From assembly GCA_017307755.1 (NCBI GenBank), contig JAFKGQ010000004.1, positions 620,001 through 684,000 on the forward strand: DNA of 64,000 nt. The letters are read 5' to 3'. Shown here piece by piece: positions 8,814-16,296 of the stretch. Positions within the stretch are counted from its first letter, which is position 1. Each line of letters begins with the position of its first letter. This DNA is from Chitinophagaceae bacterium (GTDB lineage Bacteria; Bacteroidota; Bacteroidia; Chitinophagales; Chitinophagaceae). The translations under genes and the position numbers were made by a program. The notes under the pieces are model-generated. The model searched no databases, was not told where the DNA came from, and saw only the letters and a program-made list of their open reading frames with translations.

Positions 8814-10041
8814 ATTCTTTTAATTTCCGGTACAGGGTCCGCTCGCTGATGCCCAGGTCGCTGGCGGCATCCTTCCTTTTACCCTTGTGCTTTTTTAACG
8901 CCTTTACAATCAGTTCTTTTTCTTTGTCCATGATGTTCAGGGACTCTTCCACTTCCTCATGATGATGGATATCCTCGTGCCCATTGTTATGTATCACCAC
9001 CGGCTGAGCCGCCCCTGTTATGACCGGAGGCGGAAAAGACTCCGACGGTTTCAACTCCTTCAGCTCATTGAGATAGGCTGCATGCTGGGATGCATTGAGG
9101 GATGGGTTCTGCACGATCTCCAGGAACATCTTCTTCAGTTCTGTCACATCCTTCTTCATATCGAAAAAGAGCTTGTACAGGATATCCCGCTCATTGGCAA
9201 ATTCCGGGCTGCCATTGGATGTGGCGCCATTGGAAGGCATCACCATGGGGAGCCGGTTGCCCGTCTCCGGTAGAAAACGCCGGAGGTTTGCGGCCGTCAC
9301 CTGCTTGTCCTCCGATAGAACGGAGATCTGCTCGGCAATATTCTTCAATTCCCGGACATTCCCCGGCCAGGGATAGTTAATTAACAGATTTTTCGCCTCT
9401 TCATCCAGCTGTACAGGCGCCGTCTTGTATCGCTCGGCGAAATCTACGGCGAATTTCCGGAATAGCAGCGGAATATCTTCTGTGCGGTCACGCAGGGCAG
9501 GCACCCGGATGGGTACAGTACTTAGCCGGTAATACAGGTCCTCCCTGAACTTACCCTTATCGGTCAGTTCCAGCAGGTCTTTATTAGTGGCCGCGATCAC
9601 CCGTACATCCGTTTTCTGTACTTTGGATGAGCCTACCCGGATGAATTCCCCAGCCTCCAATACCCTCAGCAGACGCGCTTGCGTCCCCAACGGCATTTCT
9701 CCTATCTCATCCAGAAAGATCGTCCCGCCATTCACCGTCTCGAAGTATCCCTTTCTGAAATCCACGGCGCCTGTGAAGGACCCTTTTTCGTGTCCGAACA
9801 ATTCCGAATCGATAGTTCCTTCGGGAATGGCCCCGCAGTTCACTGCAATAAAGGGGTTATGCTTGCGGGCCGACAAGGCATGAATGATCTGCGAGAACGC
9901 CTCCTTCCCAACGCCGCTTTCTCCGGCTATTAATACAGTAAGATCTGTATTCGCCACCTGTGCAGCTACCTGCAGCGCAAAATTCAGGGCCGGCGAATTA
10001 CCGATGATACCAAACCTGTTTTTGATTGATTGAATTTCCAT
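8797..10041 (-). CDS. Sigma-54 interaction (AAA+) transcriptional activator with Fis-type HTH
   Basis: A 414-aa enhancer-binding protein. There is no receiver or sensor domain: the AAA+ domain starts almost at the N-terminus. Visible are Walker A (GESGVGKE, about residue 40-47), the sigma-54 loop as GSFTGA in place of GAFTGA, Walker B (GGTIFLDEIGE), and the arginine region 'FREDLYYRLSTVPIRVP'. A Gly/Asn/His-rich linker (about 260-355) leads to the C-terminal HTH 'KRKDAASDLGISERTLYRKL'. Lack of a sensor suggests it is constitutive or controlled by a partner. Its position between miaB and lptE, overlapping lptE, is a common Bacteroidota arrangement. The target promoters are unknown. Confidence 0.9.
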   Translation of the reverse strand: MEIQSIKNRFGIIGNSPALNFALQVAAQVANTDLTVLIAGESGVGKEAFSQIIHALSARKHNPFIAVNCGAIPEGTIDSELFGHEKGSFTGAVDFRKGYFETVNGGTIFLDEIGEMPLGTQARLLRVLEAGEFIRVGSSKVQKTDVRVIAATNKDLLELTDKGKFREDLYYRLSTVPIRVPALRDRTEDIPLLFRKFAVDFAERYKTAPVQLDEEAKNLLINYPWPGNVRELKNIAEQISVLSEDKQVTAANLRRFLPETGNRLPMVMPSNGATSNGSPEFANERDILYKLFFDMKKDVTELKKMFLEIVQNPSLNASQHAAYLNELKELKPSESFPPPVITGAAQPVVIHNNGHEDIHHHEEVEESLNIMDKEKELIVKALKKHKGKRKDAASDLGISERTLYRKLKEYDISE

Positions 10042-10045
10042 GTTC

Positions 10046-11485
10046 TTAAATTGCCTTTAAATCGCTGTAAGCGATTTGTCCAATTAGTGTTGCTCCCGTA
10101 CAATCCTCCACCTTTACCTGCACATAATCTCCTTTCCGCAGATGCATTTCTCCTTTTGGGAACACCACCACCTTATTTTGACTATTACGACCTCGCCAAT
10201 CAGCGGCGCTTTTTTTTGAATCTCCTTCTATCAGGACAGTGAATATCTTTCCGATATCCCGTCGGTTGCTTTCCAGCGACAACCTATTCTGGAGCTTTAC
10301 GATCTCATCGAGGCGGCGTTTTTTTACCTCCTCGGGTACATCGTCCCGGTAGCGACGGGCCGCCAGGGTTCCCGGACGCTCGCTATAAAAGAACATATAG
10401 CTCATGTCGTACTTAGCGTATTTCATCAGCTCCAGCGTATCCCAGTGATCTTCCTCTGTCTCGGTGCAGAAACCTGCGATGATATCCGAACTGATACCGC
10501 AACCTGGCAGTATCTCCAGGATACGATCTACTTTTGCCATATACCACTCCCGGGTGTAGGTCCGGTTCATCAGTTGTAAGATCCGTGTGCTGCCGCTCTG
10601 GACGGGTAGGTGAATATATTTACATATGTTGTCGTACTTTGCCATGGTGTACAGCACCTCGTCCGTGATATCCTTTGGATGGGAGGTTGAAAAACGAACT
10701 CTCAGAGAAGGGGCTATCAGTGCTACTTTTTCAAGGAGCTTTGCAAAAGTGGCGATCTCATCCTGCTGTTCGTCCATATAGTAATAGCTGTCGACATTCT
10801 GGCCCAGGAGGGTGACTTCCTTATAGCCTCTTGAGAAAAGGTCCTCGCATTCCCGGACAATGCTCCCGGCATCCCGGCTTCGCTCACGCCCCCTTGTAAA
10901 AGGCACCACACAAAAAGAGCACATATTATTACAGCCCCGCATAATGCTGACGAATGCAGTTACACCATTGCTGTCCAGCCGTATGGGAGAGATATCTGCA
11001 TAGGTTTCTTCCCTGCTTAAAAGAACATTTACCGCCCGCTGGCCAGACTCAGCCTCTTCAATAAGTCCCGGCAGGGTACGATACGCATCCGGGCCGACCA
11101 CCAGGTCCACCAGTTTCTCCTCTTCCAGGAATTTGCCCTTCAGCCGCTCGGCCATACAGCCCAATACCCCGATCAGCATGCCAGGCTTATCCTCTTTTAC
11201 CTGCCGGAACAACTGCAGGCGGTTGCGCACCGTCTGTTCCGCCTTTTCCCGGATACTGCAGGTATTCAGCAATACGAGATCCGCCTCGAGATAATTCCCT
11301 GTAGCGCCAAACCCGCGTTCATTGAGAATAGATGCAACGATCTCACTATCAGCAAAGTTCATCTGGCATCCATAGCTTTCTATGTAGAACTTCTTCCGGA
11401 ATGCACGTTGGTCTTCGCCGGCGGGAGCATAGGCCTCCCCCTGGCGTGTTTCATCATGTGTTCTGCTGGAAAGCGTCTCAGACAT
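10046..11485 (-). CDS. miaB: tRNA (N6-isopentenyladenosine-37 C2)-methylthiotransferase MiaB
   Basis: A 479-aa radical SAM enzyme that adds the methylthio group to i6A37 of tRNAs. The order is: a short extra N-terminal stretch, UPF0004 domain with its cluster cysteines ([31 protein letters not shown]), the radical SAM CxxxCxxC motif ([18 protein letters not shown]), and a C-terminal TRAM domain (VLIEGDSKK to the end). Length matches MiaB rather than RimO or MtaB. It is the first gene of the operon and has a well-formed promoter just upstream. Confidence 0.93.
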   Translation of the reverse strand: MSETLSSRTHDETRQGEAYAPAGEDQRAFRKKFYIESYGCQMNFADSEIVASILNERGFGATGNYLEADLVLLNTCSIREKAEQTVRNRLQLFRQVKEDKPGMLIGVLGCMAERLKGKFLEEEKLVDLVVGPDAYRTLPGLIEEAESGQRAVNVLLSREETYADISPIRLDSNGVTAFVSIMRGCNNMCSFCVVPFTRGRERSRDAGSIVRECEDLFSRGYKEVTLLGQNVDSYYYMDEQQDEIATFAKLLEKVALIAPSLRVRFSTSHPKDITDEVLYTMAKYDNICKYIHLPVQSGSTRILQLMNRTYTREWYMAKVDRILEILPGCGISSDIIAGFCTETEEDHWDTLELMKYAKYDMSYMFFYSERPGTLAARRYRDDVPEEVKKRRLDEIVKLQNRLSLESNRRDIGKIFTVLIEGDSKKSAADWRGRNSQNKVVVFPKGEMHLRKGDYVQVKVEDCTGATLIGQIAYSDLKAI

Positions 11486-11507
11486 CAGGTATTAAATTTT
11501 TGGGACA

Positions 11508-11539
11508 CAAAGATACGACAATCAGATTTATAATGACAA
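11508..11539 (-). promoter_or_regulatory. Promoter for the miaB operon
   Basis: On the minus strand TTG (11539-11537) is followed after 21 bases by TATCTTTG (11515-11508), a full match to the Bacteroidota TTG-N19-21-TAnnTTTG promoter. Transcription would begin near 11501, leaving a leader of about 15 bases before the miaB ATG at 11485. Confidence 0.65.
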
Positions 11540-11579
11540 GTTGGCAGCGCATTGCTACCTTAGGGGTAAATATCTGCTT

Positions 11580-12467
11580 ATGCGTTTATTGTCTGCAGGT
11601 TTGTTGTTGTGTTCCTTCTCCTTTACAGTCCATGGTCAACGTCTTTCCAGGGAGGCTTGTTTACGGCAGATCGATAGCATCTTCGGCTCGCAACAGGGGA
11701 CATTCGCGCTGGCTTTCAGGGATTTGTCCACCGGAAGAGAACTATTTATCCGGGAGCACGAGACTTTCCATGCCGCCAGTACGATGAAGACCCCTGTCCT
11801 GGTGGAGATATACAGACAGGCTGCGCTTGGCCGTCTGAAGCTTTCCGACTCCCTGACCCTGCGGAATGAGTTCACCAGCATTGCCGACAGCAGCACCTAC
11901 CAGCTGGATTCTGCCGATGACAGCGAAACGGCGCTTTACCGTCACGTGGGTGAGCGGCGTACCATCAGCGAGCTTGTTTATCAAATGATCACGGTCAGCA
12001 GCAATTTTGCCACCAACCTCCTGATAGATAAGATCGGCGCCGCGAGTATCGTCGCCACCATGCATAAAATGGGTCTTGACGAGGTGCATGTGGTGAGGGG
12101 GGTAGAAGACAATAAAGCCTATCAGATGGGGTTGAACAATACAGTGACGGCAGCGGGGCTGATGGGGTTGTTCCGGTTGATGGCAGAGAGAAAACTGGTA
12201 AGTCCGGCTGCCTCGGATTCCATGATCGGCATCCTGCTGGATCAGCATTACAACGAGATCATACCCGCCCAGTTGCCGGCCGGCGTGAAAGTGGCCCATA
12301 AGACAGGGTGGATAAAAGGGATCCATCACGATTCGGGTATCGTTCTGCTGCCGGATGGGAGGAAATATGTATTGGTCCTCCTGTCAAAGGAAGTGGCGGA
12401 TGAAAAGGCGGCCATAAGCGCTATGGCCGCTGTTTCGGGGTTGATCTATCGGTATGTGACGCAGTAA
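11580..12467 (+). CDS. Class A beta-lactamase-fold serine hydrolase, exported
   Basis: A 296-aa penicillin-recognising serine hydrolase. The start at 11580 gives a clean signal peptide (MRLLSAGLLLCSFSFTVHGQ); the frame opens 13 codons earlier, which would disrupt it. Active-site motifs are present: STMK (S67-K70), SSN in the SDN position (S140-N142), and KTG (K241-G243). The canonical ExxLN omega-loop motif of true class A beta-lactamases is not obvious; the region reads 'VVRGVEDNKAYQMGLNNT', where the only acidic candidates are in GVED. It may therefore be a beta-lactamase-like peptidase or esterase with low beta-lactamase activity. It is divergent from miaB and no further gene is coupled to it. 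Confidence 0.75.
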   Translation: MRLLSAGLLLCSFSFTVHGQRLSREACLRQIDSIFGSQQGTFALAFRDLSTGRELFIREHETFHAASTMKTPVLVEIYRQAALGRLKLSDSLTLRNEFTSIADSSTYQLDSADDSETALYRHVGERRTISELVYQMITVSSNFATNLLIDKIGAASIVATMHKMGLDEVHVVRGVEDNKAYQMGLNNTVTAAGLMGLFRLMAERKLVSPAASDSMIGILLDQHYNEIIPAQLPAGVKVAHKTGWIKGIHHDSGIVLLPDGRKYVLVLLSKEVADEKAAISAMAAVSGLIYRYVTQ

Positions 12468-12528
12468 TTTTTGCGTAGAAACCCTTAGACTTTTTGGCCT
12501 GAAAATTGCTTTTCATCAAGCGATCAGT

Positions 12529-12610
12529 GTAACCGAGGAAGGGTCCAACAGTGTTGGAACCGACCGAAGGTTACGGGCGTAGCCCATCGACCGGCCCTAG
12601 CCAAGCCGGT
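12529..12610 (+). repeat. Structured intergenic element A (three stem-loops), related to element B at 18.1 kb
   Basis: Three successive inverted repeats: GTAACC (12529-12534) with GGTTAC (12569-12574), which encloses TCCAAC (12544-12549) with GTTGGA (12553-12558); GGGC/GCCC (12575-12578 and 12582-12585); ACCGGC/GCCGGT (12590-12595 and 12605-12610). It ends 13 bases before the ATG of the small lipoprotein gene. It shares the boxes CGAGGAAGGG (12534-12543) and CGAAGGTTACGG (12565-12576) with the element at 18.1 kb. It does not resemble any riboswitch class known to me, and may be a REP-like repeat or a structured 5' leader. Confidence 0.5.
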
Positions 12611-12623
12611 AGAAGCCAACTTT

Positions 12624-13100
12624 ATGAAAAACAACCTGCTGCTAATATCCACTATCTGCCTGGGAGGTATTGTGTCCGCTTGCAAGAAAAACGGCACTGA
12701 AACGCCTCTTATTCCTTCTTCTTCCCTCACTTTTTCCGCCGGCGACTCTCTGATGAGCTTTCCCGTCAACCAAGCCGCTGTACAAGATGTATACAGTACA
12801 CGTACTACCCTGATCACCGGTCAGTATACGGATACCTCTACCCGAAAGGGAAGCATCAGTATCCGCGTCTTCGGCGATACCACCGGCAGATACCGAGGTG
12901 ACAGCCTGCTTGTCACCTATATCAACAGCAGCGGCACAGCTTTTTACAATACGAAGGACAGTGACAATGTCGTGACGATCGACAAGTATATAAAAAAGTA
13001 CAATGGCACTGTCAGTGGAAGCTTTACTGTCAAGGTGGCCAATGGCTCCGAAAGCATCCGTCTCAGTCAGGGAATATTTACAGCGCTTTACCAGGAATAA
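12624..13100 (+). CDS. Small uncharacterised lipoprotein (158 aa)
   Basis: The function is not recognised. It has a lipoprotein signal, MKNNLLLISTICLGGIVSAC, with Cys at residue 20 followed by KKNG; the basic start after Cys is common in Bacteroidota lipoproteins. The mature part is beta-rich and Ser/Thr-rich (TGQYTDTSTRKGSISIRVFG, then 'SGSFTVKVANGSESIRLSQGIFTALYQE'), suggesting one small beta-sandwich. It is first in a same-strand group with DUF1800, DUF1501 and a PKD/CHU_C protein, separated from the next gene by a hairpin, and is likely a surface-exposed partner of them (inference from position). Confidence 0.65.
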   Translation: MKNNLLLISTICLGGIVSACKKNGTETPLIPSSSLTFSAGDSLMSFPVNQAAVQDVYSTRTTLITGQYTDTSTRKGSISIRVFGDTTGRYRGDSLLVTYINSSGTAFYNTKDSDNVVTIDKYIKKYNGTVSGSFTVKVANGSESIRLSQGIFTALYQE

Positions 13101-13105
13101 AAACC

Positions 13106-13132
13106 GATCCTGGTCCTTAACGGACCAGGATC
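13106..13132 (+). terminator. Hairpin between the small lipoprotein and DUF1800 genes
   Basis: An 11-bp perfect stem (13106-13116 and 13122-13132, GATCCTGGTCC/GGACCAGGATC) has a 5-base loop. No T-run follows on the plus strand, while five T residues follow on the minus strand. It may act as a partial terminator or a processing hairpin that sets different expression for the first and later genes. Confidence 0.5.
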
Positions 13133-13147
13133 ATTAATTACATCTCT

Positions 13148-14725
13148 ATGGGTATCAGTGAATACACGGGAACCTGGGATACCCCCCAGGTCGTCCATCT
13201 GTTAAAAAGGACCCTGTTCGGAGCCGCCGTGCAGGACATCAATTATTTCAAGACACGCACGATGTCCCAGGCCGTCGACGAACTGCTGCAACCTACACCC
13301 ATACCCGCTACAGTCCCTCTGAATAATTACGGTAACGACCCCACGGGCGTCGCTCCCTGGCAGACATGGATCAACACCGGTCTTTTATATGTGGATGCGG
13401 ATATGAATACGAACAGGCTCGATTCCCTGCAGTGCTGGTGGGTAGGGCAACTGCTCAATTGCGGTCGCAGTATCCACGAAAAGATGACCCTTTTCTGGCA
13501 CAACCATTTTGCGATGGATGCCACTGTCCATTTTGAAGACATTCCCTGCCGGCTGTGGTATAACCAATATCTTACCCTGCGTCAGAACGCCCTGGGTAAT
13601 TTCCAGGCGCTGGTGAAGAGTATCACCCTGGACCCGGCCATGTTGATCTATCTCAACGGCAGCACCAACTTCAAGACGTCTCCCAATGAAAATTTCGGCC
13701 GTGAACTACAGGAGTTGTATACCATTGGGAAAGGCAGCGGTTCGCAATACATACAGGACGATGTCTACGCCGCTGCGCGAGTGCTGACTGGTCATACGGT
13801 GGATGCCAATTATAACTATGTGTTCCTGCCCGGTCAGCATGACGACCTGAACAAAGAGTTCTCCGGCTTCTATTCCAATCATATCGTCACTGGATATTCC
13901 GGCAACAATGGGGCAAACGAGCTGGATGAAATGCTGTCCATGATCTTCTCCACACAGGAATGCGCCCGCTTTATCTGTCGCAAACTCTACAACTTCTTTG
14001 TGTATTACAAGATCGACAGCACCGTCGAGACGAATGTCATCGATCCACTGGCCGAGATCTTCCGCAGCAGCGGATATAACATCACCACCGTATTATCAAC
14101 CTTGTTAAAGAGCCAGCATTTCTATGACCTGGTGAATTCCGGCGCTTGTATCATTAAAAGCCCGCTGGACATGCTTATAGGACTCTCCAGGGAATATCAG
14201 GTGGTCATTCCAACGAGTCAGGAAGGACAGTATGCCGCCTGGAGCATGTTAAATGAAAGGGCCGCCATCCTCCAGCAGGAGATCATGGCTATCGAGCTGG
14301 TGGCAGGCTGGGACGCCTATCGCCAGTCCCCTCAATATCATGAGCTATGGATCAACTCGGTGACATATACAGCCCGGAATTTCTATACTGACCTGCTGAT
14401 CGGGAAAGGAGACATGATGAGCGGTGTCACGCTACAGATAGACCCCATTGCATTTGCCAGGCTGCTGCCTGCACCGCATGATCCGAACAAGCTCATTGCC
14501 GACAGCCTCAGCGTCCTCATACGTCCACCGATGTCCGACAGCAATGTAACCTTGCTCAAGCAATCTATCCTGCTGGGGAATCTCTCCAATGACATCTATT
14601 GGACCAATGCCTGGCTGGCCTATACCGCAGACCCGACGGATATGAATGCCTATACGACCGTGAGCAGCAAGCTGAGAGCCTTGTATAAATACCTGATGAA
14701 TTTGCCCGAATACCATTTATCATAG
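13148..14725 (+). CDS. DUF1800-family protein, no signal peptide (525 aa)
   Basis: A DUF1800 family protein, of unknown biochemical function, nearly always encoded next to DUF1501. Family hallmarks: N-terminal 'VHLLKRTLFGAAVQDINYF', 'MTLFWHNHFAMD', 'NENFGRELQELYTIGKG' (the most conserved segment), 'VYAAARVLTGHTVD', and 'FICRKLYNFFVY'. The start at 13148 is secure because the same frame has a TAA at 13118-13120, so no signal peptide can be encoded. The protein must stay in the cytoplasm or leave with a partner. It is followed by the DUF1501 gene after 11 bases. What else it could be: nothing better known; the family call is firm. Confidence 0.88.
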   Translation: MGISEYTGTWDTPQVVHLLKRTLFGAAVQDINYFKTRTMSQAVDELLQPTPIPATVPLNNYGNDPTGVAPWQTWINTGLLYVDADMNTNRLDSLQCWWVGQLLNCGRSIHEKMTLFWHNHFAMDATVHFEDIPCRLWYNQYLTLRQNALGNFQALVKSITLDPAMLIYLNGSTNFKTSPNENFGRELQELYTIGKGSGSQYIQDDVYAAARVLTGHTVDANYNYVFLPGQHDDLNKEFSGFYSNHIVTGYSGNNGANELDEMLSMIFSTQECARFICRKLYNFFVYYKIDSTVETNVIDPLAEIFRSSGYNITTVLSTLLKSQHFYDLVNSGACIIKSPLDMLIGLSREYQVVIPTSQEGQYAAWSMLNERAAILQQEIMAIELVAGWDAYRQSPQYHELWINSVTYTARNFYTDLLIGKGDMMSGVTLQIDPIAFARLLPAPHDPNKLIADSLSVLIRPPMSDSNVTLLKQSILLGNLSNDIYWTNAWLAYTADPTDMNAYTTVSSKLRALYKYLMNLPEYHLS

Positions 14726-14736
14726 AATCTATCCTT

Positions 14737-16296
14737 ATGCGACGCAGAGACTTTATAAGAAATATGGCACCTGTGGCATTCCTGGGAGGCTTTAAGATCA
14801 ATGCCCTCTCGCACCTGCCTTTTTTGGACGGACTGCAGGGTGCTGCCGATAATGATCATGTACTGGTGTTGGTACAGTTGATCGGAGGTAATGACGGTCT
14901 GAACACCGTCATACCTCTGGATACTTACGGCGATTATATAGCGGCCCGTTCCAACATCGCTATCCCGCAGGGAAAAGTGCTGACGCTCAGCAAAAACCCA
15001 AAAACGGGTCTTCATCCTTCTCTCGCGGGACTAAAAGGGCTCTATGATGCAGACAAGCTGGCGATCCTCCAGGCGGTGGGTTATCCTTTCCCGGACGGCA
15101 GTCATTTCCGCAGCACCGATATCTGGCTGACGGGAGCTGACGCCAACCAATACCTGGATACAGGCTGGACGGGAAGGTTCCTGTCGGACACCTATACGAA
15201 TTTCCCCGTCGGCTATCCCAATGAAACGATGCCGGACCCTCTTGCCATCCAGATCGGCTCTGTCATTTCACCCGTCTTTATGGCGCAGACAGGCACGACA
15301 GCCATGGCTGTTCCTACCGACACGGCATTCTATGACCTGATCAATGGCATCACCGAACCGGAGCCGGATACGCCTATGGGCAACGAGCTTACCTATCTCC
15401 GCGCGGTAGCCCGTCAGACCAATAAATATGCGAATGCCATCGAAGCAGCCGCGAAGAAGGTCACCAGCCAGTCGTCATATCCGCAGGGAGAGCTGGCGGC
15501 CCAGCTTAAGACGGTAGCACGACTCATTGCGGGAGGGCTTAAGACAAAGGTCTATATGGTGAGCACAGGCGGTTTTGACACCCATGGAGGACAGGTACAG
15601 AATGGCGATACCACCACCGGGAATCATGCCAACCTGCTCCGGCAGTTGTCGGATGCCATCGCAGCCTTTATGACCGACTGCAAGAATTTAGGTGTAGGTC
15701 AGCGTGTGCTTGGTATGACCTTTTCCGAGTTTGGAAGACGTATAAAGTCCAATGGCAGCCTGGGAACAGACCATGGGGCCTCGCAGCCTGTATTTATCTT
15801 TGGCGAATATGCGGCCACCGGGGTATTGGGCAACAACCCCATCCTTACTGGCATCAACGAAGGGACTAATGTCCAGATGCAATATGATTTCCGTTCGGTC
15901 TATTCCACCATTTTAAGGGATTGGTTTTGTGTTCCGGCCGCAGATACAACGACTATGCTGCTAAAGAATTATCAATACCTGCCGTTCATGAAGAATACGG
16001 CGTGCGGCAATACGTATGACGACCTGAATAACCTGGGCGATAAATTGATATCCAATGCGCCCAATCCTTTCTCCGACAGTACCGATATCCAATTCAAAAC
16101 AGCAGGGGGGCATACGCTGGTGCAATTGTTCGATGCTGCCGGCAGGCTCGTAAAAGTACCGGTGGACCAGGATTACAACGCGGGGACATATAAGGTCACT
16201 GTCGATACGTCGGCCCTGGCTGCCGGCGTCTACTATGCCCGTCTCCAGAATCAATCCATCCAACAGGTGAGAACCCTGCTCAAAGTCCGTCGATGA
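14737..16296 (+). CDS. DUF1501-family protein with Tat-like signal and T9SS type A sorting domain
   Basis: A 519-aa DUF1501 protein, a family related to the alkaline-phosphatase/sulfatase fold, of unknown activity. The N-terminus MRRRDFIRNMAPVAFLGGF carries a twin-arginine motif (RRxFI) with a weakly hydrophobic stretch. Core motifs are 'VLVQLIGGNDGLNTVIPLD', 'STGGFDTHGGQ', and 'GMTFSEFGRRIKSNGSLGTDHG', which supplies possible metal-binding His/Asp residues. From about residue 435 a Por-type T9SS sorting domain follows ('NAPNPFSDSTDIQF', then 'LAAGVYYARLQ' and ending in KVRR). A Tat signal together with a T9SS tag is unusual. Its stop codon overlaps the start of the next gene by four bases (ATGA). 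Confidence 0.88.
   Translation: MRRRDFIRNMAPVAFLGGFKINALSHLPFLDGLQGAADNDHVLVLVQLIGGNDGLNTVIPLDTYGDYIAARSNIAIPQGKVLTLSKNPKTGLHPSLAGLKGLYDADKLAILQAVGYPFPDGSHFRSTDIWLTGADANQYLDTGWTGRFLSDTYTNFPVGYPNETMPDPLAIQIGSVISPVFMAQTGTTAMAVPTDTAFYDLINGITEPEPDTPMGNELTYLRAVARQTNKYANAIEAAAKKVTSQSSYPQGELAAQLKTVARLIAGGLKTKVYMVSTGGFDTHGGQVQNGDTTTGNHANLLRQLSDAIAAFMTDCKNLGVGQRVLGMTFSEFGRRIKSNGSLGTDHGASQPVFIFGEYAATGVLGNNPILTGINEGTNVQMQYDFRSVYSTILRDWFCVPAADTTTMLLKNYQYLPFMKNTACGNTYDDLNNLGDKLISNAPNPFSDSTDIQFKTAGGHTLVQLFDAAGRLVKVPVDQDYNAGTYKVTVDTSALAAGVYYARLQNQSIQQVRTLLKVRR

Noticed and set aside
12529..12610. Riboswitch in front of the small lipoprotein gene
   Set aside because: The three stem-loops do not match the consensus boxes of riboswitch classes known to me, and the shared boxes at 18.1 kb point to a repeat family.
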